From: Promethearchaeota archaeon
GTDB taxonomy: Archaea > Asgardarchaeota > Lokiarchaeia > Sigyniarchaeales > SOKP01
Length of the DNA stretch: 64,000 bases
Assembly (NCBI GenBank): GCA_019057865.1
Contig: JAHLWP010000009.1
Coordinates: 1-64,000, forward strand
Reading direction: 5' to 3'
Part shown: one piece after another, positions 1 to 8,454 of the stretch
Layout of the letters: each line of letters opens with the position of its first letter
Numbering within the stretch: position 1 is the stretch's first letter
Notes under the pieces: generated by a model
What the model saw: the letters and a program-made list of their open reading frames with translations, nothing else
Databases searched by the model: none
What the model was told of the DNA's origin: nothing
Position numbers and translations under genes: made by a program

Positions 1-2
1 CA

Positions 3-998
3 AAATGGAGAATAGATGCGAGATATGATATTTCTAAAGCAGGGGATGCGAATCTGCACTTTACAAGTCCGAATCCTGATTTACTGAGCGAAGTGGACCC
101 TGAATTAATTTCCCAGTTCCAAACATTCTATTATAAGCAAATGAAACATGTTTATGATCTACTTACGAGTAATGCATTTAACTGGTTAGTAGCTTCAGTC
201 CCAAATGATGATTGGGCGGATAAATTATTCCCGGATATTCCTCAAGATAGGCGAGAGAGCAAACTTTGGGATATAATCTTTGAGATTTGCCGTATAAATC
301 AAGAAGATCCGATTGCTGCTTGGGAAAAACACAATGATAACCTCGTTAAACGCAGTAATTATTTAAATCAAAAGCAGTATACTGCGTTAAAATTGACTGC
401 TCCTGGGACAAATTTAATGATTGGTTTGCCTAAAGACCACTATTGGGAAGGTGGGAGGGGTATTGCTCAGAATGGTATAACTTTTACAGCTAATATACCT
501 ACTGAAGAAGTCTTTACAATGCCACATAAAGATAAAGTTGAGGGGGTTGTTAGTACTACTAAGCCAGTATATTATGGAGGGTGCACAATCGAAAATTGTC
601 GTTTAAAGTTCTCTAAAGGTCGAATAGTTGAAGCTCAAGCAGAAAAGGGGGAAGAATCCATACTTAAAACACTTGAAACAGATGAGGGGGCGCGCCAATT
701 AGGAGAAATAGCCTTAGTACCACATAGTTCGCCGATCTCCCAGTCTGGGGTACTTTTTTACAGTATGTTAATCGATGAGAATGCTTCTAATCATATCGCA
801 CTAGGTCAAGCTTACAGAGATTCATTGAAAAATGGTAAAGCATTAACTGATGAAGAATTCATGGCTGCTGGAGGCAATAATAGCCTTATCCATCTTGATT
901 TTATGATCGGTTCGGGAGAAATGGATGTAGATGGAATTTTGGAAGATGAAACCGCAGAACCAATAATGCGAAATGGAGAATGGGCTTTTGATGTATGA
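3..998 (+). CDS. M29 family aminopeptidase (aminopeptidase T/PepS-like), 5' end cut by window edge
   Basis: ORF 93..998 starts at GTG, but the same frame is open to base 3 (KWRIDARYDISKAGDANLHFTSPNPDLLSEV...). Motifs SPISQSGVLFYSMLIDENASNHIALGQAY and HLDFMIGSGEMDVDG are typical of M29 aminopeptidases. Confidence 0.85.
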   Translation, partial: KWRIDARYDISKAGDANLHFTSPNPDLLSEVDPELISQFQTFYYKQMKHVYDLLTSNAFNWLVASVPNDDWADKLFPDIPQDRRESKLWDIIFEICRINQEDPIAAWEKHNDNLVKRSNYLNQKQYTALKLTAPGTNLMIGLPKDHYWEGGRGIAQNGITFTANIPTEEVFTMPHKDKVEGVVSTTKPVYYGGCTIENCRLKFSKGRIVEAQAEKGEESILKTLETDEGARQLGEIALVPHSSPISQSGVLFYSMLIDENASNHIALGQAYRDSLKNGKALTDEEFMAAGGNNSLIHLDFMIGSGEMDVDGILEDETAEPIMRNGEWAFDV

Positions 999-1102
999 TT
1001 TGATATTTATTTTTAATTCGATAATCCATTTATTAGATTGCATATTTTTTCCGGGTTTTTTGTAGATCAAACAAATGGTCTGCCAGAATGAAATGTTAAT
1101 TT
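803..1102 (+). repeat. Copy R1 of the aminopeptidase/PH-gene convergent junction repeat
   Basis: Near-identical to 1922..2220. Contains the aminopeptidase 3' end plus a minus-strand remnant of the PH-like gene 3' end (about 1013..1108). Confidence 0.9.
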
Positions 1103-1177
1103 TACAGATGGCATATTATGATAAAGAAAAGGTGTAGCTCATTTTTCTTTGATTTGTGAAGTATCTGAGGGTATAAT

Positions 1178-1594
1178 TCAGGTAATCTTATATGACTCTA
1201 TATTTATTCCAAATTCTTGAAAATGGCGCGTGTTTCTGGTAATGATTTTATCTGCATTCAATAATTTTGCAGTCAAACCAATTATACAATCTGCTATATC
1301 AAGTAAAATTCCTTTCGCTCTTAGACTCCCTTTAAAAGCTCCAGATTCTTGGAGAATTAGAATGTTGATGGGAATTATATGAAAACCAGATAAGACTTTT
1401 TCAATTTGCTCTTTAATTTTATTATGAACGACGTTTCCCTTCTTTTCTTTAGTATATCCTAATCCATCATATAATTCAGCAATAGTAATAGCAGAAATGA
1501 ATAATGATTCTTCTTTATATTGTTTTAATAAGGTTTTTACTTGTGGTTTACCTCGCCATATGTCAATAATTACTGTAGTATCAACTAATATCAT
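1178..1594 (-). CDS. vapC: PIN-domain toxin, VapC-like
   Basis: MILVDTTVIIDIWRG..., ITIAELYDGL, DIADCIIGLTAKLLNADKIITRNTRHF: PIN acidic motifs. Start taken at the internal Met of the 1178..1609 ORF. Confidence 0.85.
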   Translation of the reverse strand: MILVDTTVIIDIWRGKPQVKTLLKQYKEESLFISAITIAELYDGLGYTKEKKGNVVHNKIKEQIEKVLSGFHIIPINILILQESGAFKGSLRAKGILLDIADCIIGLTAKLLNADKIITRNTRHFQEFGINIESYKIT

Positions 1595-1596
1595 GA

Positions 1597-1863
1597 TTAA
1601 TCTTCCCATAATTCAGTAAATTTTGAAGTGGATTGAAGTGCATCGTTCTTTTTTCCCTCAATGATAGCTTTTTCAAATTCACTTAAGATTTCTTCCGAAA
1701 GATTTTTGGCAATACCAAAATGTTTCAGAGGATCTTTCTGTTGATTTAATATCAACCTTTCTATTAATTCAGAGAAACTCTCGTTCAGACCTTTTAATTT
1801 CTTCAGACTTTTGTATACATCATCCCGAATTGAAATCATTTTTGAAGTCATATCATCAACCAT
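1597..1863 (-). CDS. vapB: VapB-like antitoxin (DUF217-like)
   Basis: MTSKMISIRDDVYKSLKKLKGLNESFSELIERLI; directly upstream of the PIN gene. The longer ORF start at 1944 runs into the R2 repeat, so the start is set to MVDDMTSK. Confidence 0.75.
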   Translation of the reverse strand: MVDDMTSKMISIRDDVYKSLKKLKGLNESFSELIERLILNQQKDPLKHFGIAKNLSEEILSEFEKAIIEGKKNDALQSTSKFTELWED

Positions 1864-1921
1864 AGAATAATAAATATTTATATAAATATTTATATCAATA
1901 GACTTATAAAATTTTTTGTTA

Positions 1922-2220
1922 AGGTCAAGCTTACAGAGATACATTGAAAAATGGTGAAGCTTTAACTGATGAAGAATTCATGCTGCTGGAGGCAATATCA
2001 GCCTTATCCATCTTGATTTTATGATTGGTTCGGGAGAAATGGATGTAGATGGAATCTTGGAAGATGATACCACAGAACCAATAATTCAAAATGGAGAATG
2101 GGCTTTTGATGTATGATTTGATCTTTATCTTTAATTCGATAATCCAATAATTAGATTGCATATTTTTTCCGGATTTTTTGTAGAGAAAACAAATGGTCTG
2201 CCAGAATGAAATGTTAATTT
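1922..2220 (+). repeat. Copy R2 of the junction repeat: aminopeptidase 3' fragment plus PH-gene 3' remnant
   Basis: AGGTCAAGCTTACAGAGA...AATGAAATGTTAATTT; matches R1 (300 versus 299 nt, one 1-nt deletion that frameshifts the fragment). Confidence 0.92.
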
Positions 2221-2501
2221 TTCATTTAATAAATATAAAAATTAGTGAAAATAAAATGAACATTAAATTTTTAATTGTTTATTAAAATTAAATTTATATG
2301 AATAAAGGAAATGAAGATTTCCAAATCTAAGAAAAGCAATCCTCAAGTGAATTAATAATTTATAAATTTTTTTTTTATAATCCCTTATTGAAATTTTCGA
2401 TTCTCACTGTTTCTACTTAGAATATAGTATGGACATTTAATAGATGTAATAAGGTTGGAATAATTGTATAAATTAAAATTAAAATTAAAGATGATGTAAA
2501 G

Positions 2502-3041
2502 ATGAGTTTAGTATGTAGCAATTGTGGAATAAAAATAGAGACTGTACCTCTACAATGCGGACAAAGTGTTACTATTAACAATGAAACCAACAAATGGGAA
2601 TGTGACATGGGAAGATGTGGAGTAATTTCGTTTGATAATTTTCTCTGTGAAAATTGTTGTATCAACAGTAGTATAATGGAAATCTTTCATGGATTTGAGC
2701 GCTTATCGGAAGAAAATCTAGAATTTCGTCAAGAATTAGATAATTTAAAAACGATTATTGTTCAGACTAAATTAGAAAATCCGGATTTTGCCTATTGGGT
2801 AGAATTTGGGAACGGCAAATTTAAATTTGGAAAAGGTGAAATAAGCGGTGCAACTATTGATATTATTTGCTCTCAAAAAGTCATGAGTGATATCCTTGCT
2901 GGAAAAAAAGTTAGTTTTCGTGAATTTTTCAAGGGTACTCTTAAAATGGAAGGAGATCTTCAATATGCTGTTGTATACTTTGATTTACTTGGGTTAGCTT
3001 CAGAAATTAATAGAGAAATTGAGGTGTTGAATAATGAATAA
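2502..3041 (+). CDS. Cys-rich N-terminal domain plus SCP2-like sterol/lipid-binding domain protein
   Basis: N-terminal CSNCG...CDMGRCG...CENCC; C-terminal ...SGATIDIICSQKVMSDILAGKKVSFREFFKGTLKMEGDLQYAVVYF resembles SCP2. Overlaps the next ORF by 8 nt. Confidence 0.6.
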   Translation: MSLVCSNCGIKIETVPLQCGQSVTINNETNKWECDMGRCGVISFDNFLCENCCINSSIMEIFHGFERLSEENLEFRQELDNLKTIIVQTKLENPDFAYWVEFGNGKFKFGKGEISGATIDIICSQKVMSDILAGKKVSFREFFKGTLKMEGDLQYAVVYFDLLGLASEINREIEVLNNE

Positions 3042-3786
3042 AACTTTTGTTTGGGGCCATAGGGGCTCTGGATTCATAGATATCCAAAATACTGTTGATT
3101 CATTTCACAAATCAATTGAAGTGGGAGTTGATGGCATTAAAACTGAGGCAAAATTATCTAAAGATGGCGAAATATTTTTGTGTTTTCAGCAAAGTCTAAA
3201 AAAAAATGGAGAGTATGTACCAATTAAGGATTTAGATAGTAATGAGATTAGACCCTTAAGATTAGATAATAATGAATCAATTCTAACTCTACCTGAATTT
3301 TTCAGTGAATTTCATAATTATAATATCCGCTATAATTTTGATATACGAGACCCTGAGGTTGGTATAAGAATAGTTGAAATTGCGAGAAAATTTAATTTAA
3401 TTGATAAAATTGAGATAGCGAAAACATCAATGGATTCTTTTCCACTACCTAATATCTTTTCTAAAATTAGAGAATTCGATAAAAACGTAACATTGATTAA
3501 TACTATTTTTCTAAAGCATTCTATCATTGAGAAAAAGCATCTCGAAATAGAAAGTATGAAAAAACTAAATATCCAAGGGATTAATGTGAACTATAATTTT
3601 GCTAATTTTGAATTATTTAAATTGGTAAAAGAAAATGGATTTAGATTTTATGTTTGGGGCTTACTCTTTAATAGATCAATGCAAAAATTCCTAAAGATGA
3701 ATTATAAAGGACAATCGGTAGATGCTATGATGTCAAATTTTCCTCACAGATTAGTCAAACTAAGAAACGAAATTCAAAACTACTGA
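3034..3786 (+). CDS. Glycerophosphodiester phosphodiesterase-like (GDPD) protein, probably catalytically degenerate
   Basis: WGHRGSGFIDIQNTVDSFHKSIEVGVDGIKTEAKLSKDGEIFLCF; paralog of 54488..55237. Confidence 0.75.
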   Translation: MNKTFVWGHRGSGFIDIQNTVDSFHKSIEVGVDGIKTEAKLSKDGEIFLCFQQSLKKNGEYVPIKDLDSNEIRPLRLDNNESILTLPEFFSEFHNYNIRYNFDIRDPEVGIRIVEIARKFNLIDKIEIAKTSMDSFPLPNIFSKIREFDKNVTLINTIFLKHSIIEKKHLEIESMKKLNIQGINVNYNFANFELFKLVKENGFRFYVWGLLFNRSMQKFLKMNYKGQSVDAMMSNFPHRLVKLRNEIQNY

Positions 3787-3863
3787 GAAATTCTCTAACT
3801 AAAAAAATTTTTATTTATTTCCTATTTTTATTTATAAAATAATTTCTTGATAGGGATACCATG

Positions 3864-4065
3864 GGGAGAAATGGATGTAGATGGAATATTGGATGAGAAA
3901 AAAACAGAACCAATAATGCGAAATGGAGAATGGGCTTTTGATGTATGATTTGATATTTATTTTTAATTCGATAATCCATTTATTAGATTGCATATTTGTT
4001 CCGAATTTTTTGTAGAGAAAACAAATGGTCTGCCAGATTGAAAGGTTAATTTTACAGCCTCTCCG
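3864..4065 (+). repeat. Copy R3 of the junction repeat: aminopeptidase 3' fragment (to about 3948) next to the intact PH-like gene
   Basis: GGGAGAAATGGATGTAGATGGAAT...GGGCTTTTGATGTATGATTTGATATTTATTTTTAATTCG is shared with R1 and R2. Confidence 0.9.
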
Positions 4066-4475
4066 AAATCTGTGTTATAGGCCCATGAACCATCTACTCC
4101 AAATCGAATTCCTACTCCACCGTAAGTTCTAAAATTTGCTTTAGTTTTATCACAACTGGTTATTTTTTTTATGGGAATTCTTTTATGGTTAAAAATACCA
4201 TATGCTACTTCGATTTGATTACTGGTTAAGGTAATTTTTAACCCTCGGTAATTCCAATACATAAGAAAAATAAGCAAACTCACAGCACCGCATATAATCC
4301 CTATAAATGCCAATTCTATGGGTAAGAAAGCAGTAACTATAATCCCGAGAGAAGCAATTAATATACATGCAAATAACACTACAACTTTTATAAATCTTCC
4401 AGCTGGAACCCATTCTGTATATAATATTCCATTATTTTTTTGTGTATTATTTTCCTTAATTATCTCTATCACCAA
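3963..4475 (-). CDS. Membrane protein with bacterial PH-like C-terminal domain
   Basis: Two N-terminal hydrophobic segments, then VAYGIFNHKRIPIKKITSCD...FGEAVKLTFQSGRPFVFSTKNSEQICNLINGL. Confidence 0.55.
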   Translation of the reverse strand: MVIEIIKENNTQKNNGILYTEWVPAGRFIKVVVLFACILIASLGIIVTAFLPIELAFIGIICGAVSLLIFLMYWNYRGLKITLTSNQIEVAYGIFNHKRIPIKKITSCDKTKANFRTYGGVGIRFGVDGSWAYNTDFGEAVKLTFQSGRPFVFSTKNSEQICNLINGLSN

Positions 4476-4608
4476 ATTAATTTTGCGTTTTCAATTATTA
4501 TTCAATATAGTCATTTTCACCATTTTTAACTAGCTTTCACATTAAAAAATGTGAATAATCTTTTTTTTTTGCTCATTCTGTTCCCTCCTTCCTCTCTATA
4601 AAATTATC

Positions 4609-4896
4609 TCATAAGATTTTTTCAAAGTCATCCATAGTTAAATTAGAGGGAATACCAAGTTGAGACATCTTTAGAATGAGATCGTGCAAAGAAATTCTTG
4701 CAATTTCTGCCGCACGTTCAATGGAGATTTCCTTTATCATATATTTTTGGAGAGCAAAATTTAAACGCTCTTGCTGTAATCCTTCAATTAAGATTTTCTT
4801 TACTAATGCTGAGCGATCTAAATTTTCTTGTTCAGCAAGCTCCTCAAATTCCTTGATTAAATCTTCATCTAATCTCAAATTCATTTGTTTGGTCAT
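4609..4896 (-). CDS. RHH/UPF0175-like antitoxin
   Basis: MTKQMNLRLDEDLIKEFEELAEQENLDRSALVKKILIEGL then ERAAEIARISLHDLILKMSQLGIPS; 4-nt overlap with the PIN gene. Confidence 0.8.
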   Translation of the reverse strand: MTKQMNLRLDEDLIKEFEELAEQENLDRSALVKKILIEGLQQERLNFALQKYMIKEISIERAAEIARISLHDLILKMSQLGIPSNLTMDDFEKIL

Positions 4897-5420
4897 TTAA
4901 TTTCCTCCGTTGAGTTATTTATATTATTTTTAATAATTTCTTTTGCTTTTTTATAGAAGAATTTTACAACTTCTGGTTTTAATGCTTTAATAAGAGCAAG
5001 CTCCTCGAATGATTTTGTAAAGTTCTCATAATCAATAACAGATTTTTTAAGAAGATCTAATAAAATTACTTCAGAAGTTTTAGGTTTTAAACCTATACTT
5101 AAAGCTAGATTTAAAGCTTTATGATCATCAGTTACAGGAACACCATCATCTTTTAGGCATATTTCTATGGTATCTTTTTCGCCTTTTCCTAAATTTTTAG
5201 TTGTAAAAAAATTCTTTAATTTATAACTACTTTCCCTGATTTTCTTTTTTTCAATATTTCTATTCAATATCTTAGCATCTTCAAATTGGTCAATTTCTTC
5301 TACTAATTCATTTTTTATAGTTTGACTAACAATAACTTCTCCTAATTTAGTAAGTTTTTCCTTTAAGTTAATTTTAGTCAAATATATTAGTGAACAAGCA
5401 TCAAAAACAAATTTTGTCAT
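4893..5420 (-). CDS. PIN-like toxin (DUF3368-like)
   Basis: KFVFDACSLIYLTKINL...LGKGEKDTIEICLKDDGVPVTDDHKALNLALSIGLKPKTSEVILLDLLK. Confidence 0.75.
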   Translation of the reverse strand: MTKFVFDACSLIYLTKINLKEKLTKLGEVIVSQTIKNELVEEIDQFEDAKILNRNIEKKKIRESSYKLKNFFTTKNLGKGEKDTIEICLKDDGVPVTDDHKALNLALSIGLKPKTSEVILLDLLKKSVIDYENFTKSFEELALIKALKPEVVKFFYKKAKEIIKNNINNSTEEIK

Positions 5421-5633
5421 TAATTTAAATGTAGCATCGCTAGCATTTATATCTTTTTGTTATCATTTCATAGTATTCCTTTTCTTTTTTCTGATTGAAA
5501 GATCGTCAAGAACTCTTGGAAAAAATGTAACTAATAATAATATAACTGTTGAAATTAGCGGAAAGAAAGTAAGAATTATCTTATCGAACTAACTGGTAAA
5601 TTTTTTTTACTGTATACTGTATAAAAAGAAACA

Positions 5634-6230
5634 TTAAAATTTTATCTTTTTTAACCTCTTTAATGTAGTATTTAGCCCTAATTCTTTAATTTTTCTTTCT
5701 AAAAAAGTTAAATCTATTTTTTCTTTATTTACATGAAATAATGTTAAGAAATCAATAGCATCTTGATATTCAAGTAATTCAGAATCTGGGACATCTTCTA
5801 TATTTCCTAAATATAAGATTTTACCTATCAAGACGTATTCTAAAGGTGCAATTAATAGATCTTTACTAAGAATTTTTACGTGCACTGCGTTAGTTAAAAC
5901 CTCAATTTCTCTCTGTTCTTCGGCAAATTTAATATCTAATCTTAAATAGCTTTTTTTGTCAAATACACTAATATGTGTTTTTTCTCGGTATCCTTTATAA
6001 AATTGGTCTTTCATTACATCAAATTCAAATGCTTTTAATAAATCAATTAGCTGCGGGATTTTAGAGGCATCATTCTCAATAATTAGATCAATATCTTGGG
6101 TAGTTCTAACATGACCATAATGGATTAAAGCAATTCCACCAACAATAACATATTTGATACGAATTTTTTCAAATATTTTTTCTAATCGAGATAAAATATC
6201 ATCTAATTCTGCTATGAAAATACACTCCAC
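5634..6230 (-). CDS. Nucleotidyltransferase (MNT/AbiEii-like), possible TA toxin
   Basis: YVIVGGIALIHYGHVRTTQDIDLIIENDASKIPQL. Confidence 0.7.
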   Translation of the reverse strand: MECIFIAELDDILSRLEKIFEKIRIKYVIVGGIALIHYGHVRTTQDIDLIIENDASKIPQLIDLLKAFEFDVMKDQFYKGYREKTHISVFDKKSYLRLDIKFAEEQREIEVLTNAVHVKILSKDLLIAPLEYVLIGKILYLGNIEDVPDSELLEYQDAIDFLTLFHVNKEKIDLTFLERKIKELGLNTTLKRLKKIKF

Positions 6231-6508
6231 TTTTTGGCTTTTTTTAGCTTAGTAGATATTATTAAACTTGCTTTGACTTTATCCTTTACTTCTTCTATAT
6301 TCATAAGTGGAAATCTATTAAGGATTCCATCCTCTAGTAAATTAAAAGTATTATGAATAAATAAATCCGCGATTTCAAGCGGCTCTTTTTTCGTATTTAA
6401 CAATCTAAGCGCGGCTTCAATATTTTTCCGTAATTTTTCTTTTCTTATTAATAAAAGACTTTTTTGAGATATAGATGTTAATTTGCTTTTGATTGTCTTC
6501 GAGTCCAT
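6212..6508 (-). CDS. Small partner protein of the nucleotidyltransferase (possible antitoxin)
   Basis: 98-aa helical ORF overlapping the nucleotidyltransferase ORF by 19 nt. Confidence 0.45.
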   Translation of the reverse strand: MDSKTIKSKLTSISQKSLLLIRKEKLRKNIEAALRLLNTKKEPLEIADLFIHNTFNLLEDGILNRFPLMNIEEVKDKVKASLIISTKLKKAKKWSVFS

Positions 6509-6875
6509 TGTATTATCTACTTAGGTGAAAATTTAATTAATATCTAATTATTATTATAATTCTTATTCTAAATATTTGATTGGTCACAGATAATTTTCAA
6601 GTAATTAATTTCAAATAATAATCTCTATATGGCCTTCATGATGAATGATGGTATTACTGTGGTCTTTATATTGCTTTAAATTTTTTGATTTTCAAATAAT
6701 GATTTTCGTGATTGGGATGAAATTCGCAGTTTCGCGGAAAGATTTGCTGAAAAACTCTAATATTATGGGTAATGGATAAAATGACGATAGATAAAGATAA
6801 GTTAAAACTAAATAATAATAGGTTAAATTCAATAATACTTTAAATTAGATTTTAGTCTAAAAGTCATTTTAAAAT

Positions 6876-6980
6876 TGATAATTCATGTATTAGATTGCAT
6901 ATTTTTTGTGGATTTCTTGTAGAGAAAACAAATGGTCTGCCATGTTGAAAGGTTAACTTTACAGCCTCTCCGAAATCTAG
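6876..6980 (+). repeat. Copy R4: 3' remnant of a PH-like gene (coding sense on the minus strand)
   Basis: TGTATTAGATTGCATATTTTTTGTGGATTTCTTGTAGAGAAAACAAATGGTCTGCC...ACAGCCTCTCCGAAATCTA matches 3963..4075; reverse complement reads DFGEAVKLTFQHGRPFVFSTRNPQKICNLIHELS. Confidence 0.88.
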
Positions 6981-7243
6981 TATCACATCCTAACACAACA
7001 GAGCATCATATAAGATGGATTGATGTTTACTTCTTACCTGAAGGAGAAAAATTTCCTTATCAGATTGGTAAATCAGAATTCTCCGCTCATGGAGCATCTT
7101 TTGATGGAGCAAATTCAAGTACTATTTATTCAGATCCAATAACCAGCCTTACATTCAAAACAGAAAAATCTGGAACAATTATTGCATTTTCTTTCTGTAA
7201 TATTCATGGATTATGGCAAAATACATTAGAACTTAAATTTTAA
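6981..7243 (+). pseudogene. 5'-truncated desulfoferrodoxin/superoxide reductase
   Basis: VSHPNTTEHHIRWIDVYFLPEGEKFPYQIGKSEFSAHGASF...FKTEKSGTIIAFSFCNIHGLWQNTLELKF. The N-terminal part with the first iron-ligand His is replaced by repeat R4; ORF 6932..7243 begins inside the repeat. Confidence 0.8.
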
Positions 7244-7478
7244 CATGTTTAAATAATATTTGATTTTAATTTTTTTTATTTAAAACTAACTTTAAAAGAC
7301 TTTAGAATATTTCAATGTAAAATATTATAAAATTTATACTTTAAAGACACAATCCCAATAATGCTTTCTTTTTATTTGTAAGAAATCAGGTTTTCTTAGT
7401 CTTAATCACGGAAATAATTATTATGATAAATTTTCATATTGTAATAATAGAAATTAAATAGTTTTTGAGGTGAAATTT

Positions 7479-7826
7479 TTGTCTAAAACAAAAGAAACTG
7501 AAACAGAGATTGAAGAAAAAAAAGATAAATCGTCAAAATTAAGAGCATTTCCGCAGATTTGCGCTTTCACCAATAAAGAAGGTACTGGTTATGACATAGA
7601 AATTTATTTACCTGGAGTTGAAAAAGATACTATTGAATTGAAAATGAATAAAGACTATATCACTGTAAATGGTGAAACAGAGAGTGTTAGGTATACTGGA
7701 TCTTATAAATTATGCTGCCCAGTTGAACCTGATAAAGCAAAATCAACTTATAAAGAAGGCTTACTGAAAATCAATGTACCTTTTAAAGAGGTCGAATTGC
7801 ACACTGTTAATGTCCAAATTGAGTAA
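7479..7826 (+). CDS. Hsp20/alpha-crystallin small heat shock protein
   Basis: FPQICAFTNKEGTGYDIEIYLPGVEKDTIELKMNKDYITVNGE...SYKLCCPVEPDKAKSTYKEGLLKINVPFKE. TTG start chosen 6 nt after GGTG; the track start (GTG at 7470) lies in the SD. Confidence 0.8.
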   Translation: MSKTKETETEIEEKKDKSSKLRAFPQICAFTNKEGTGYDIEIYLPGVEKDTIELKMNKDYITVNGETESVRYTGSYKLCCPVEPDKAKSTYKEGLLKINVPFKEVELHTVNVQIE

Positions 7827-7913
7827 ATCTTTTCTTTTTTTTCTTTATTTTTTTAGTAAATGTTAATCTACTCTTTATTAATTTAAAAATATATTGTTAA
7901 TTGAGGTGTAAAT

Positions 7914-8066
7914 ATTATAAAAGAATTTCAAGATTGTATTGAAAATATTCAGAACAATAAAATAATTCCTCATATGACGCAAAATAAATTAAAAGACATT
8001 GAATTCGATGAGGAACTTTTTATTCAAGATGTATGTAAAAGTTTAAGAAAAAAATCTACTTCTTAA
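7914..8066 (+). CDS. Small 50-aa ORF with possible ATT/ATA start, hypothetical
   Basis: GAGGTG then ATTATAAAAGAATTT...: IIKEFQDCIENIQNNKIIPHMTQNKLKDIEFDEELFIQDVCKSLRKKSTS*. Confidence 0.3.
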   Translation: MIKEFQDCIENIQNNKIIPHMTQNKLKDIEFDEELFIQDVCKSLRKKSTS

Positions 8067-8454
8067 ACAATGTCTTTTTAATATTTATTTGAAAAAATAA
8101 GTAACTTCGAAAAACACAATATAGTATTTTTATTGACCTTTCATGATATCCTCATATATTATATTAAAGCCCCTACAAGTAGACTTCCTTAGTATTAAGA
8201 TAGAATTTTCTATCTAATTTTTACATTTTCATCAAATTCTCTCCAAGAATTAGCAGCATTTAAGTCTAAAGGCTCTAGTTTTTGTAAATAGAATTTTTGT
8301 TAAGATAATTTATTTTATTAAAAATTAAATAAAGTTCTTAATAGAATTTATATAACCAAGGATTCTAGAATTTATAAAAGAAATCCTAAAATATATAAGA
8401 ATATAAAATGATATTTAGGAAATTAATATTAATTAAATTCAATATTAGATCAAA

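Noticed and set aside
843-1070. Minus-strand ORF MIYKKPGKNMQSNKWIIELK... and its copy at 1931..2161
   Set aside because: Arises from the antisense of the aminopeptidase 3' end; the repeat explains why it occurs twice.
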